Assembly: GCF_001666755.1 (NCBI RefSeq) | Contig: NZ_LZJC01000127.1 | Coordinates: 1-64,000, forward strand | Length of the DNA stretch: 64,000 bases | Source of the DNA: Mycobacterium sp. E1214 | GTDB lineage: Bacteria > Actinomycetota > Actinomycetes > Mycobacteriales > Mycobacteriaceae | Reading direction: 5' to 3' | Part shown: piece after piece, positions 46,322-57,301 of the stretch | Layout: the number at the start of each line of letters is the position of its first letter | Numbering within the stretch: position 1 is the first letter of the stretch | Made by a program: the position numbers and the translations under genes | Notes under the pieces: model-generated | What the model saw: only the letters and a program-made list of their open reading frames with translations | What the model was told of the DNA's origin: nothing | The model's database searches: none

Positions 46322-47191
46322 TCAGTCGGCGATCGGGTCCAGGCCGTTGAAGCGGCCCAGCACGGCCAGCAGCTCGTCGGCGATGCCGGGCGCGGCGGCC
46401 AGCACCAGCCCGGCCCCGGGCACGTCCGGCGAGGGCAGGGACACCCGCGCGCCGGCTTCGGCCGCGATCAGCGCCCCGGCGGCGCGGTCCCACACCTGCA
46501 GCCCGTGCTCGTAGTACGCGTCCAGGCGACCCTCGGCGACCATGCACAGATCCAGCGCCGCCGAGCCGATGCGCCGCACGTCGCGGACCACCGGCAGCAG
46601 GCGCGCCAACAACGCCGCCTGCGCCGCCCGGCGCTGGCGCGCGTAGCCGAATCCGGTCCCCAGCAACGCCATCGACAGATCGTCGACGGCCGCGCACTGC
46701 AGCGGGCGGGTGCCGTGCTGGTCGACGACGTGGGCGCCGAGGCCGGCAGCGGCCGAGAACACCCGGGCGCCGACGACGTCGGCGACGGCCCCCGCCACCG
46801 ACACGCCACCGATCTGCACGCCCACGGACACCGCGTAGGCGGGAATGCCGTAGACGAAGTTCACCGTGCCGTCGATGGGGTCGAGCACCCAGGTGACCGC
46901 GTCCTCGTGGTCGGCCGCGGCGTCGGCCGGGCCGCCGCCCTCCTCGCCGAGAATGGGTTCGCCAGGCCGTAATTCGGCCAACCGGTCGCGCAGCAGCCGC
47001 TCGGTCTCGGTGTCGACCACCGTCACCGGGTCCGTGGGCGTGCTCTTCGAGCGCACCGCCCCGTTCGGGCCGCCCGGGGCGTCCGCGCCGAACACCTCGG
47101 CGCGGCGGCGGCGCGCGAATTCGGCGGCCTCGCCGGCCAGGGCCTCGGCCACGGAACGCAGCCGCCAAAGCTCTTCATCGGGTGGCGTCAC
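46322..47191 (-). CDS. suhB: inositol-1-monophosphatase SuhB
   Basis: A 289-residue Mg-dependent phosphatase of the IMPase family that produces inositol for phosphatidylinositol and mycothiol. The metal ligands are visible: Glu of LGEEGGG, the DPIDGTVNF motif, and the distal WDRAAGALIAAEAGA. GSAALDLCMVAEGRLDAYYE is the usual substrate loop. The insert 'PADAAADHEDAVTWVL' between metal motifs is ordinary. Convergent with cei by 6 bases. Confidence 0.93.
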   Translation of the reverse strand: MTPPDEELWRLRSVAEALAGEAAEFARRRRAEVFGADAPGGPNGAVRSKSTPTDPVTVVDTETERLLRDRLAELRPGEPILGEEGGGPADAAADHEDAVTWVLDPIDGTVNFVYGIPAYAVSVGVQIGGVSVAGAVADVVGARVFSAAAGLGAHVVDQHGTRPLQCAAVDDLSMALLGTGFGYARQRRAAQAALLARLLPVVRDVRRIGSAALDLCMVAEGRLDAYYEHGLQVWDRAAGALIAAEAGARVSLPSPDVPGAGLVLAAAPGIADELLAVLGRFNGLDPIAD

Positions 47192-47293
47192 GGGTACATC
47201 GCATCACAGCGCCCGGCGCCGCGCAGACGCCGCCGACGGCGTCGTCACCGGGCTAAGGTGATCGGACACAGCCCCGCTCGACCAGGAGTCTCG

Positions 47294-48103
47294 ATGACCA
47301 GCACCGACTCGACCACGGATCCGCCCGGCACCGACGCGTCCAACGGCGCCGGCCCGCGTCGCGGATTCGGCATCGACGTGGGCGGCAGCGGCATCAAGGG
47401 CGGCATCGTCGACATGGACACCGGCCAGCTCATCGGGGACCGCATCAAACTGCTCACCCCGCAACCCGCGACACCGACGGCCGTCGCCAAGACCATCGCA
47501 CAAGTCGTCAACGGCTTCGGCTGGACCGGCCCGCTCGGCGTGACCTACCCCGGCGTCGTCACGCACGGCGTCGTGCAGACGGCCGCCAACGTCGACAAGT
47601 CCTGGATCGGCACGAACGCGCGCGACATCATCAGCGCGGAACTCAACGGCCAGGAGGTGACGGTTCTCAACGACGCCGACGCGGCCGGCCTGGCCGAGGA
47701 GCACTACGGGGCGGGCAAGGGACAGTCGGGGCTGGTGGTGTTGCTGACCTTCGGCACCGGCATCGGCTCCGCGGTGATTCACAACGGCGTCCTGATACCC
47801 AACACCGAATTCGGCCACCTCGAAGTCGGCGGCAAGGAGGCCGAGAAGCGCGCGGCGTCCTCGGTCAAGGAGAAGAACGACTGGTCGTTCGAGAAGTGGG
47901 CCAAACAAGTCACCAAAGTGCTGGTGACCATCGAGAACGCGGTGTGGCCGGACCTGTTCATCGCCGGTGGGGGCATCAGCCGCAAGGCCGAGAAGTGGGT
48001 GCCGCTGCTGGAAAATCGCACCCCGGTGGTCGCCGCGGCCCTGCTCAACACCGCCGGTATCGTCGGCGCGGCGATGGCCGCTACCTCGGACGTGACGCAC
48101 TGA
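47294..48103 (+). CDS. ppgK: polyphosphate glucokinase PpgK
   Basis: A 269-residue ROK-family kinase that phosphorylates glucose with polyphosphate or ATP. Visible are the phosphate loop GIDVGGSGIKGGIVD, the sugar Asp in VLNDADAAGLAEEHYGAG, phosphate-2 LTFGTGIGSAVI, the TEFGHLEVGG motif, and the Lys-rich segment (KEAEKRAASSVKEKNDW) thought to bind polyphosphate. ATG 47294 follows AGGAG at 47284-47288. It lies 176 bases before sigA. Confidence 0.94.
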   Translation: MTSTDSTTDPPGTDASNGAGPRRGFGIDVGGSGIKGGIVDMDTGQLIGDRIKLLTPQPATPTAVAKTIAQVVNGFGWTGPLGVTYPGVVTHGVVQTAANVDKSWIGTNARDIISAELNGQEVTVLNDADAAGLAEEHYGAGKGQSGLVVLLTFGTGIGSAVIHNGVLIPNTEFGHLEVGGKEAEKRAASSVKEKNDWSFEKWAKQVTKVLVTIENAVWPDLFIAGGGISRKAEKWVPLLENRTPVVAAALLNTAGIVGAAMAATSDVTH

Positions 48104-48141
48104 TTTTTGCCCGGCAGAGCCGTTTGACGGCGCACTGTCGT

Positions 48142-48187
48142 TACAATGGTGTTCGGCGACCGCCCGAACGAGAGCGTGCTGGCACGC
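48142..48187 (+). promoter_or_regulatory. sigA leader: -10-like TACAAT and two small hairpins
   Basis: Between ppgK and sigA, TACAAT at 48142-48147 is a good -10 hexamer. TTGACG at 48124-48129 would give only a 12-base spacer, so it is not a convincing -35. Downstream lie GTTCGG...CCGAAC (48151-48169) and GCGTGC..GCACGC (48174-48187), two short hairpins in the presumed leader of about 130 bases. Confidence 0.45.
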
Positions 48188-48279
48188 ACGCAGATACCAA
48201 CGCCGACATCGACATAGCAGACACTTTCGGTTAACCATGCCCTTACCCACCGGAAGTGAGTCCAAACGAAGGGGTGTAA

Positions 48280-49779
<1,500 letters not shown>

Positions 49780-49902
49780 TCCTGGGCTAATTGCGTCGCG
49801 AAAAGCTATTCGCGCGCAGCATCTTCCGACGTGCGCTTGAATCTTGCTGGAAATCCGGCACATTCGGCTGCGCTCGGCGGACGTCGGTCGTACCGTGAGG
49901 TC

Positions 49903-50316
49903 ATGTCGGTAGGCCGCACGCTCGTCTCGTCAGGATCCGGTTTCGAGGACGCCGTGGGGTATTCGCGCGCCGTGCGCGTGGGCCCACACGTCGCGGTCGC
50001 CGGCACCACCGGGGCCGGGCCGGCGAACGACATCGCAGCTCAGACGCGAGACGCCTTGCGCCGCATCGAGATTGCGTTGCACGAGGCGGGTGCCGCGCTG
50101 GCCGACGTGATCCGCACCCGGATCTACGTCACCGACATCTCACGCTGGCACCAAGTCGGGGCGGTGCACGCGCAAGTGTTCGGCGCGGTCCGGCCGGCCT
50201 CCACCATGGTGCAGGTCGCCGCCCTCATCTCGCCGGAGCTGCTTGTAGAGATCGAGGTCGACGCCTACGTCGACTCCCCCACGGGCGGGAAGGTGCCGTC
50301 GGGCGACGGCCGGTAG
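49903..50316 (+). CDS. RidA/YjgF family protein (Rv2704 counterpart)
   Basis: A 137-residue trimeric-fold protein; RidA members hydrolyse reactive enamine/imine intermediates. Present are AGTTGAGPANDIAAQTRDAL and the core RTRIYVTDISRWHQVGAVHA; the Arg of VIRTRIYVTD is the catalytic position, and PASTMVQVAALISPELLVEI is the substrate loop. ATG 49903 chosen by family alignment. The 3' end overlaps the convergent DUF952 gene by 52 bases. Confidence 0.9.
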   Translation: MSVGRTLVSSGSGFEDAVGYSRAVRVGPHVAVAGTTGAGPANDIAAQTRDALRRIEIALHEAGAALADVIRTRIYVTDISRWHQVGAVHAQVFGAVRPASTMVQVAALISPELLVEIEVDAYVDSPTGGKVPSGDGR

Positions 50317-50624
50317 GGGGCGACGCGGACCACGGCCCGCACCGGCAGCGGGCCGTACAAGTGCGGGAACAACATGGCCTGCGGGTCCGTTGGAACACCT
50401 GGCTCCCACCGCACGGGTGAGTCGAGCAGCGCCGGGTCGATGTGCAACAGCACCAGGTCATCTCGGCCGCGGAATAGGCGGTTGGCGGGCAGGTGCACCT
50501 GCTCGGGCGTCGACAGGTGGAGGAACTCGGCGGGGGCCTGCGGCCGGATTTCACCGCGTTCACGCGCCGCGCTCCAGTCGGCGGTTCCGCATAGGTGGAC
50601 CAGCGCGTTTAAGGGGGACGTCAC
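50265..50624 (-). CDS. DUF952 family protein (Rv2705c counterpart)
   Basis: A 119-residue protein with DUF952 features: LVHLCGTADWSAARERGEIR, EFLHLSTPEQVHLPANRLF, VLLHIDPALLDSPVRWE and FPHLYGPLPVRAVVRV. The fold resembles ADP-ribosyltransferase-like glutathione enzymes in some predictions, but no activity is assigned. GTG 50624 is the likely start. Its last 52 bases overlap the RidA gene on the other strand. Confidence 0.85.
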   Translation of the reverse strand: MTSPLNALVHLCGTADWSAARERGEIRPQAPAEFLHLSTPEQVHLPANRLFRGRDDLVLLHIDPALLDSPVRWEPGVPTDPQAMLFPHLYGPLPVRAVVRVAPYRPSPDGTFPPVGEST

Positions 50625-50759
50625 GGTCGTCAACTCTAGGAAAGTTCGCCGAAACCAAACCTTTACAACCCGTGAGAAACGACACACCCGATAACGATCG
50701 GGGAACAAGGCGAAAACGCGATACGTCTGAGAAAGTGAAAGTACGAGAACGGAGAAGCC

Positions 50760-50948
50760 ATGAATGCAACTCTGACGACAAGTCGAGAACTGACCAGAGC
50801 CGACCGGTGCGACCGCTGCGGTGCCGCAGCCCGCGTCCGGGCCAAGCTCCCCTCGGGCCATGAGCTTCTCTTCTGCCAGCACCACGCCAACGAGCACGAG
50901 GCGAAGCTGATCGAGTTGGCCGCCGTGCTGGAGGTCAGCGAAAGCTAA
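50760..50948 (+). CDS. DUF7455-like small zinc-ribbon protein
   Basis: A 62-residue protein: RADRCDRCGAAARVRAKLPS then GHELLFCQHHANEHEAKL. CxxC plus CxHH can bind one zinc ion. A strong GGAG lies upstream of ATG 50760, and a terminator hairpin follows, so it is a compact single-gene unit. Conserved small actinobacterial family without known function. The A-rich leader (50680-50755) is unusual for this genome and may carry a strong promoter. Confidence 0.82.
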   Translation: MNATLTTSRELTRADRCDRCGAAARVRAKLPSGHELLFCQHHANEHEAKLIELAAVLEVSES

Positions 50949-50956
50949 TCCGCCGA

Positions 50957-50994
50957 ACTCGCCCGCCGCCAATGTGGAGCGGGCGAGTGTTTAT
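50957..50994 (+). terminator. intrinsic-type terminator after the small zinc-ribbon gene
   Basis: ACTCGCCCGC (50957-50966) and GCGGGCGAGT (50979-50988) form a perfect 10-base stem with a 12-base loop, followed by GTTTAT. It ends 18 bases before the YihY gene start. Confidence 0.75.
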
Positions 50995-51011
50995 CGGTAA
51001 TGCTGGACTGA

Positions 51012-52001
51012 ATGAGCGATCAGGTCGCAAAACCATCGCGCCACCACATCTGGCGAATCAGTCTGAGGACCCTATCGAAAAGCTGGGACGACTCGATCTT
51101 TTCCGAGTCCGCGCAGGCGGGCTTCTGGTCGGCGCTGTCCCTGCCGCCTCTGCTGCTCGGGATGCTGGGCACCCTGTCCTACGTTGCGCCGTTGTTCGGC
51201 GCGGACATGCTGCCCAGCATCCAACGCCAGCTGATCTCCACGGCGCACAACGTGTTCTCCCCCAGCGTCGTCAACGAGATCATCGAGCCGACCGTCCGGG
51301 ACATTGGCCACAACGCCCGCGGCGAGGTGGTGTCGCTGGGGTTCTTGATCTCGCTGTGGGCGGGATCGTCCGCGATTTCGGCGTTCGTCGACTCCGTCGT
51401 GGAGGCGCACGACCAGACCCCGTTGCGCCACCCGGTGCGGCAGCGGCTGTTCGCGTTGTTCCTCTATGTGGTCATGCTGACGGTGGTGGTCCTGACGGCG
51501 CCCCTCGTGGTCGTCGGCCCTCGCAAGGTCGCCGAACACATCCCCGTCGGCCTGGAAAACGTGCTGCGCTACGGGTATTACCCGGCGCTGCTGCTGGGCC
51601 TGATGCTGGGCGTCATGATTCTCTACCGGGTGGCGCTGCCCGAGCCGCTGCCCTCGCACCGGCTCATCCTGGGCGCGATGCTGGCGACGACGGTGTTTGT
51701 GGTCGCCACGCTCGGCCTGCGGTTCTACCTGAGGTGGATCACCAGCACCGGCTACACCTACGGGGCGCTGTCGACGCCGATCGCGTTCCTGCTGTTCGCG
51801 TTCTTCGGCGGGTTCGCCATCATGATCGGCGCCGAACTCAACGCGGCGGTGCAGGAGGAATTCCCGGCGCCGACCACCCACGCGCACCGGGTCCGCAACT
51901 GGTTGGTGCAGCGGGTGCGCGGGCTGCGGCACCGCCCCGAGGCGGCGGCCCCACCCGCCGCCCGGCCCCGCGACGCGGTGGCGGCCGAGCCGCCGGTGTA
52001 G
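51012..52001 (+). CDS. YihY/UPF0761 family membrane protein (Rv2707 counterpart)
   Basis: A 329-residue polytopic membrane protein, six or more helices. The YihY family core is visible: SESAQAGFWSALSLPPLLLG, GFLISLWAGSSAISAFVDSV, LRHPVRQRLFALFLYVVML and the C-terminal YGALSTPIAFLLFAFFGGFA-IMIGAELNAAVQEEF. Often mis-named ribonuclease BN; it is not a nuclease. Function unknown. It starts 63 bases after the zinc-ribbon gene. Confidence 0.9.
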   Translation: MSDQVAKPSRHHIWRISLRTLSKSWDDSIFSESAQAGFWSALSLPPLLLGMLGTLSYVAPLFGADMLPSIQRQLISTAHNVFSPSVVNEIIEPTVRDIGHNARGEVVSLGFLISLWAGSSAISAFVDSVVEAHDQTPLRHPVRQRLFALFLYVVMLTVVVLTAPLVVVGPRKVAEHIPVGLENVLRYGYYPALLLGLMLGVMILYRVALPEPLPSHRLILGAMLATTVFVVATLGLRFYLRWITSTGYTYGALSTPIAFLLFAFFGGFAIMIGAELNAAVQEEFPAPTTHAHRVRNWLVQRVRGLRHRPEAAAPPAARPRDAVAAEPPV

Positions 52002-52002
52002 A

Positions 52003-52242
52003 TCAGTCGCGCTTGAGCCGCTCGTAGATCTCCTTGCATTCCGGGCACACCGGCGACCCCGGCTTCGCCGCCCGGGTGACGGGGAAGACCTCGCCGCACA
52101 ACGCCACGACGTGGTTGCCCATCACCGCGCTCTCGGCGATCTTGTCCTTCTTGACGTAGTGGAAGAACTTCGGGGTGTCGCCGTCGGTCCCGTCGTCGAC
52201 GCGTTCGTCGGTCTCGGTGCGTTCGATCGTCTGGGTCTGCAT
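52003..52242 (-). CDS. DUF3039 protein (Rv2708c counterpart)
   Basis: A 79-residue protein: KFFHYVKKDKIAESAVMGNH, VVALCGEVFPVTR, and SPVCPECKEIYERL with three cysteines, so zinc binding is probable. DUF3039 is a short actinobacterial family of unknown function. Its stop is one base from the YihY stop on the other strand. Confidence 0.9.
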   Translation of the reverse strand: MQTQTIERTETDERVDDGTDGDTPKFFHYVKKDKIAESAVMGNHVVALCGEVFPVTRAAKPGSPVCPECKEIYERLKRD

Positions 52243-52340
52243 GCCTCACATTCTGCCCTGGCCGGCGCGTCGCCGGCAGCGCGCCGTGGCTCGGCAAAAT
52301 CGCTCAAGCCGGAAACCTGATCTTGTGGGACAGTGGAGAA

Positions 52341-52745
52341 ATGAAGCACGGCTCCGACTTGGGGTTCGACGACGACGGCAGGCCGGTGCTGATCACCGGT
52401 GCCGCCGTCTCCTACGAGGAGCAGCACCGCGCCCGGGTGCGCAAGTACATGACGTTGATGGCGTTCCGGATTCCCGCGCTGGTCCTGGCGGCGCTGGCGT
52501 ACGGCGCCTGGCACAACGGGCTGATCTCGCTGGCCATCGTGGCGTTGTCGATCCCGCTGCCCTGGATGGCGGTGCTGATCGCCAACGACCGACCCCCACG
52601 CAGCGCCGACGAGCCGCGCCGCTTCGACGACGCGCACCGGCGCACCCCGCTATTCCCCCGCGCCGAGCGCGCGGCGATCGAGCCGCCGCGCCCCCCGCAG
52701 GCGGGTTGGCCGACAAGTCCGCCCGGCGGCTACGGGCCGCGCTAG
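52341..52745 (+). CDS. DUF3099 membrane protein (Rv2709 counterpart)
   Basis: A 134-residue protein with two membrane helices (RIPALVLAALAYGAWHNG, ISLAIVALSIPLPWMAVLIA) after a conserved N-terminal strand (RPVLITGAAVSYEEQHRARV). The C-terminus is proline/arginine-rich and cytoplasmic. ATG 52341 follows GTGGAGAA. Function unknown; lies 170 bases upstream of sigB. Confidence 0.85.
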   Translation: MKHGSDLGFDDDGRPVLITGAAVSYEEQHRARVRKYMTLMAFRIPALVLAALAYGAWHNGLISLAIVALSIPLPWMAVLIANDRPPRSADEPRRFDDAHRRTPLFPRAERAAIEPPRPPQAGWPTSPPGGYGPR

Positions 52746-52851
52746 GGCCCGGCCGGTTCCGGCGCCGGCGCAGATCTTTCGCACTTCTCAGGACATTCTC
52801 AGGTCGCGGGCACATTTCTGCACGTCACGACGTGTGAAGTGAGAAGGCGCT

Positions 52852-52880
52852 GGGAACTCACAGGGCTGATCTGTCGTTAA
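52852..52880 (+). promoter_or_regulatory. SigE/SigH-type promoter of sigB
   Basis: GGGAAC at 52852-52857 and CGTTAA at 52875-52880, separated by 17 bases, match the mycobacterial extracytoplasmic sigma consensus (GGAAC and GTT). The same elements are known upstream of M. tuberculosis sigB, which SigE and SigH transcribe during envelope, heat and oxidative stress. The sigB start codon is 35 bases downstream. Confidence 0.85.
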
Positions 52881-52914
52881 CTCAATGACAGAACAAGCCG
52901 AACGGGAGGTCGCT

Positions 52915-53874
<960 letters not shown>

Positions 53875-53898
53875 CGCCCCAGCACGGCCACGAGACAG

Positions 53899-53925
53899 TA
53901 TGCCCGCCGCATCGCGGCGGGCATA
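53899..53925 (+). terminator. perfect hairpin terminator after sigB
   Basis: TATGCCCGCCGC (53899-53910) and GCGGCGGGCATA (53914-53925) form a perfect 12-base stem with a 3-base loop, followed by TTGCTTG. It separates sigB from ideR, so ideR probably has its own promoter. Confidence 0.82.
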
Positions 53926-53998
53926 TTGCTTGCCTGGGAGCCGTTACAACCATTCGTGCAGCTGGCCAAGTAGACTCAGCGTCGATGGAAGGTGCTGA

Positions 53999-54688
53999 AT
54001 GAACGACCTGGTTGACACCACCGAGATGTACCTGCGGACCATCTACGACCTCGAGGAAGAGGGCGTGACACCGCTGCGTGCCCGCATCGCCGAACGCCTC
54101 GATCAGAGCGGGCCAACCGTCAGCCAAACCGTGTCCCGGATGGAGCGTGACGGGCTGCTGCACGTGGCCGGCGACCGGCACCTCGAGCTCACCGACAAGG
54201 GCCGCGCCTTGGCGGTGGCCGTCATGCGCAAGCACCGCCTCGCCGAGCGGCTGCTGGTCGACGTCATCGGGCTGCCCTGGGAGGAAGTGCACGCCGAGGC
54301 ATGCCGGTGGGAGCACGTGATGAGCGAGGACGTCGAGCGCAGGCTGGTCAAGGTGCTCAACCACCCGACCACCTCCCCCTTCGGAAACCCCATCCCCGGC
54401 CTGCTGGACCTGGGCGTCGGGCCCGACTCGGGCGCCGAAGAGGCACCCCTGGTCCGGCTGACCGAGCTGCCCGCGGGCGCGCCGGTCGCCGTGGTGGTCC
54501 GGCAGTTGACCGAGCACGTGCAGGGCGACATCGACCTGATCAGCCGACTGAAGGACGCCGGCGTGGTGCCCAACGCCCGGGTGACGGTCGAGACCGGGCC
54601 CGCCGGCGTCACCATCTTGATCCCGGGCCACGAAAACGTCACCCTGCCGCACGAGATGGCCCACGCCGTCAAGGTCGAGAAGGTCTGA
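53999..54688 (+). CDS. ideR: iron-dependent repressor/activator IdeR
   Basis: A 229-residue DtxR-family regulator. N-terminal winged helix (RARIAERLDQSGPTVSQTVS). The metal ligands are all present: His79, Glu83 and His98 for one site, Met10, Cys102, Glu105 and His106 for the other. The C-terminal SH3-like domain begins near 150. With Fe(II) it represses siderophore genes and activates iron storage. ATG 53999 follows GGAAGG. Confidence 0.96.
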   Translation: MNDLVDTTEMYLRTIYDLEEEGVTPLRARIAERLDQSGPTVSQTVSRMERDGLLHVAGDRHLELTDKGRALAVAVMRKHRLAERLLVDVIGLPWEEVHAEACRWEHVMSEDVERRLVKVLNHPTTSPFGNPIPGLLDLGVGPDSGAEEAPLVRLTELPAGAPVAVVVRQLTEHVQGDIDLISRLKDAGVVPNARVTVETGPAGVTILIPGHENVTLPHEMAHAVKVEKV

Positions 54689-54709
54689 GCGCGCGCCGGC
54701 CGCTGCCGC

Positions 54710-55762
54710 CTACCCGGCCCGGCGGCCGAACGATCGCCGCGGCGGCAGCCGCACCCCGAGCCGCTTGGCCAGCCGGTAGCCGGTCATCGCGAGTTCCCGG
54801 ATGTCTTCCGGCCGCAACCCCGATTGCAACGCGGTGTCCAGCATGCCCGCCATCCGATGGTCGGCGTCGCAGCGCAGCGCGGCCTCCAGCGACACCCCGG
54901 CCAGCGGACCGTCGCCTCGCGCGTAGGCGCTGAAGGCGAGCAGCACCAGCGCCTCGACCCGCCACGGCGGCGGCAGCACGCGGGCCAGCAGGGCCCACAG
55001 CGACTCGGCCGCACCCGCGTCCTCGCCGACCGCCAACGCGTAGAGCATGTCGCGCACCTGCGCGTCGCGCAGCGCGCACCCCAACGCGGCCACCTCGTCG
55101 TCGGGCACCGACTCACCGGCGGCGACCCGCGCCGGGGCGGCCAGCGCCCGCTCGACGTCGGCGCGGGCGCACCGGCCCGGCTGCGCGCGCTGCGCCGCCC
55201 GGCGCAGCACGCCCTGGTTGCGGACCGCGTCGGCCAGCCCGGCGCTGCGCGCCTCGGGCGCGATCACGGCCTGCAGGTCCGCCCGCCGGGCGTAGAGCCG
55301 CCGCCCTTCCAGCACCGCGGCGGCGGCCAGCGGTGACGCCGCCGGATCGTCGACGACGCCGCTCGCACCGCAGCCGTCCACGCAGTGCCAGGAGCCGCCC
55401 GCGACGACCCGGTCGACGACGTGCGCGGCCCACAGCGCAATCCCGTGTTGCGCCAACGCCTCGGTGAGCGCCGTGCACAGCCGCCGGTAGTCGTCGTTGC
55501 AGCTGGGGCAGAGCGCGCCCTCGGCGTCGACGATGACCGCGATCGCGGCCTCGGGGCCGGCCGCGGCGGCGACGTCCGCCAGGTGCCCCACCGCGCCCGC
55601 GAGTTCCTCGGAGAGGTCGACCCGCAGTACCGACCCGAGTTCGCCGCCGTCCAAAGACACCAGAACCAATGAACTTTCGGGAACGAAGCCGAGAACGGCG
55701 GGCAGCGCGGCGATGAGCGCACCGGGGCGGGTCAGTTCGAAGTCAGGTTGATCCCTCGTCAT
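54710..55762 (-). CDS. DUF4192 family protein (Rv2712c counterpart)
   Basis: A 350-residue soluble protein of DUF4192, an actinobacterial family of unknown function. Visible are the family start ALIAALPAVLGFVPESSLVL-V, ALCPSCNDDYRRLCTALTEA, and WHCVDGCGASGVV, so it carries cysteines in two CxxC-like groups that could bind metal. The C-terminal half is helical (LRDAQVRDMLYALAVGEDAG). ATG 55762 fits the family; 55771 is also possible. Convergent with ideR. Confidence 0.87.
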   Translation of the reverse strand: MTRDQPDFELTRPGALIAALPAVLGFVPESSLVLVSLDGGELGSVLRVDLSEELAGAVGHLADVAAAAGPEAAIAVIVDAEGALCPSCNDDYRRLCTALTEALAQHGIALWAAHVVDRVVAGGSWHCVDGCGASGVVDDPAASPLAAAAVLEGRRLYARRADLQAVIAPEARSAGLADAVRNQGVLRRAAQRAQPGRCARADVERALAAPARVAAGESVPDDEVAALGCALRDAQVRDMLYALAVGEDAGAAESLWALLARVLPPPWRVEALVLLAFSAYARGDGPLAGVSLEAALRCDADHRMAGMLDTALQSGLRPEDIRELAMTGYRLAKRLGVRLPPRRSFGRRAG

Positions 55763-55875
55763 GAGCACCAACGCTGACGGTCGCCACCGTCAGGCGGTGC
55801 GCACGCGGCCCGGTGCCCGTTCAGACCTGTGGACGAAGCCAGCACTGTGAGTGCAGCTGCTTTACTGTTTACGCC

Positions 55876-57291
55876 ATGAGCTCGGCGCAAGAGTACGACA
55901 TGGTGGTCATCGGATCGGGGCCCGGCGGGCAGAAGGCCGCCATCGCCTCGGCCAAGTTGGGCAAGTCCGTCGCCGTCGTCGAACGCGGGCAGATGCTGGG
56001 CGGTGTGTGCGTACAAACCGGCACCATCCCCTCAAAAACGTTGCGGGAAGCGGTGCTTTACCTCACGGGGATGACGCAGCGAGAGCTGTACGGGGCGAGC
56101 TATCGCGTCAAGGAGAAGATCACCCCCGCCGACCTGTTGGCGCGGACGCAGCACGTGATCGGCAAGGAAGTCGACGTGGTGCGCAACCAGCTGATGCGCA
56201 ACCGCATCGACCTGCTGGTCGGCCACGGTCGCTTCGTCGACCCGCACACCATCGAGGTCGAGGACCCGGCGCGGCGCGAAAAGATCACCATCAGCGGCGA
56301 ATACGTCGTCATCGCCACCGGAACGCGGCCGGCCCGGCCGTCCGGCGTGGAGTTCGACGAGGACCGCGTGCTGGACTCCGACGGGATCCTCGACCTGAAG
56401 ACGCTTCCCGCGTCGATGGTGGTGGTCGGCGCCGGCGTCATCGGCATCGAATACGCCTCGATGTTCGCGGCGCTGGGCACCAAGGTCACCGTGGTGGAGA
56501 AGCGCAGCGACATGCTCGACTTCTGTGATCCCGAGGTGGTCGAGGCGCTGAAGTTCCATCTGCGCGACCTGGCGGTGACCTTCCGGTTCGGCGAGGAGGT
56601 GACCGCGGTCGACGTCGGCTCGGCGGGCACCGTCACCACCCTGGCCAGCGGCAAGCAGATTCCCGCCGAGACGGTGATGTATTCGGCCGGGCGGCAGGGC
56701 CAGACCGACCACCTCGACCTGCACAACGCCGAACTCGAGGCCGACAACCGCGGCCGGATCTTCGTCGACGACTTCTTCCGGACCAAGGTGCCGCACATCT
56801 ACGCCGTCGGCGACGTCATCGGCTTCCCGGCCCTGGCCGCGACCTCCATGGAGCAGGGCCGGGTGGCCGCCTACCACGCGTTCGGCGAGCCGACCGACGG
56901 CATCACCGAGCTACAGCCCATCGGCATCTACTCCATCCCCGAGGTCTCCTACGTGGGGTCCACCGAGGTGGAGCTGACCAAGAACGCGATCCCCTACGAG
57001 GTCGGCGTCGCCCGCTACCGCGAGCTGGCCCGCGGCCAGATCGCCGGCGACTCCTACGGCATGCTCAAACTGCTGGTGTCCACCGACGACCTGAAGCTGC
57101 TCGGCGTCCACATCTTCGGCACCAGCGCCACGGAGATGGTCCACATCGGCCAGGCTGTGATGGGCTGCGGGGGCACCGTCGAATACCTCGTCGACGCGGT
57201 GTTCAACTACCCGACGTTCTCCGAGGCGTACAAGGTGGCGGCGCTCGACGTGATGAACAAGGTGCGCGCGCTCAACCAGTTCCGCCGGTAG
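55876..57291 (+). CDS. sthA: soluble pyridine nucleotide transhydrogenase SthA
   Basis: A 471-residue FAD/NAD(P) enzyme that exchanges reducing equivalents between NADPH and NAD. N-terminal FAD motif [10 protein letters not shown] (13-22), second Rossmann motif [19 protein letters not shown], and the C-terminal dimerisation domain ([12 protein letters not shown]...[10 protein letters not shown]). The redox position reads GGVC45VQTGT50IPSKT, so only one cysteine of the lipoamide-dehydrogenase disulfide remains, as in transhydrogenases. ATG 55876 chosen by family start. Confidence 0.93.
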   Translation: MSSAQEYDMVVIGSGPGGQKAAIASAKLGKSVAVVERGQMLGGVCVQTGTIPSKTLREAVLYLTGMTQRELYGASYRVKEKITPADLLARTQHVIGKEVDVVRNQLMRNRIDLLVGHGRFVDPHTIEVEDPARREKITISGEYVVIATGTRPARPSGVEFDEDRVLDSDGILDLKTLPASMVVVGAGVIGIEYASMFAALGTKVTVVEKRSDMLDFCDPEVVEALKFHLRDLAVTFRFGEEVTAVDVGSAGTVTTLASGKQIPAETVMYSAGRQGQTDHLDLHNAELEADNRGRIFVDDFFRTKVPHIYAVGDVIGFPALAATSMEQGRVAAYHAFGEPTDGITELQPIGIYSIPEVSYVGSTEVELTKNAIPYEVGVARYRELARGQIAGDSYGMLKLLVSTDDLKLLGVHIFGTSATEMVHIGQAVMGCGGTVEYLVDAVFNYPTFSEAYKVAALDVMNKVRALNQFRR

Positions 57292-57301
57292 GGCCGCGGC
57301 G

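Noticed and set aside
48124..48147. TTGACG-TACAAT as a full sigA promoter
   Set aside because: The spacer is only 12 bases, too short for a sigma-70 promoter; only the -10-like hexamer is kept.
49792..49816. Imperfect hairpin after sigA
   Set aside because: GCGTCGCGAA against TTCGCGCGC is mismatched and lacks a T-run, so it is not called a terminator.
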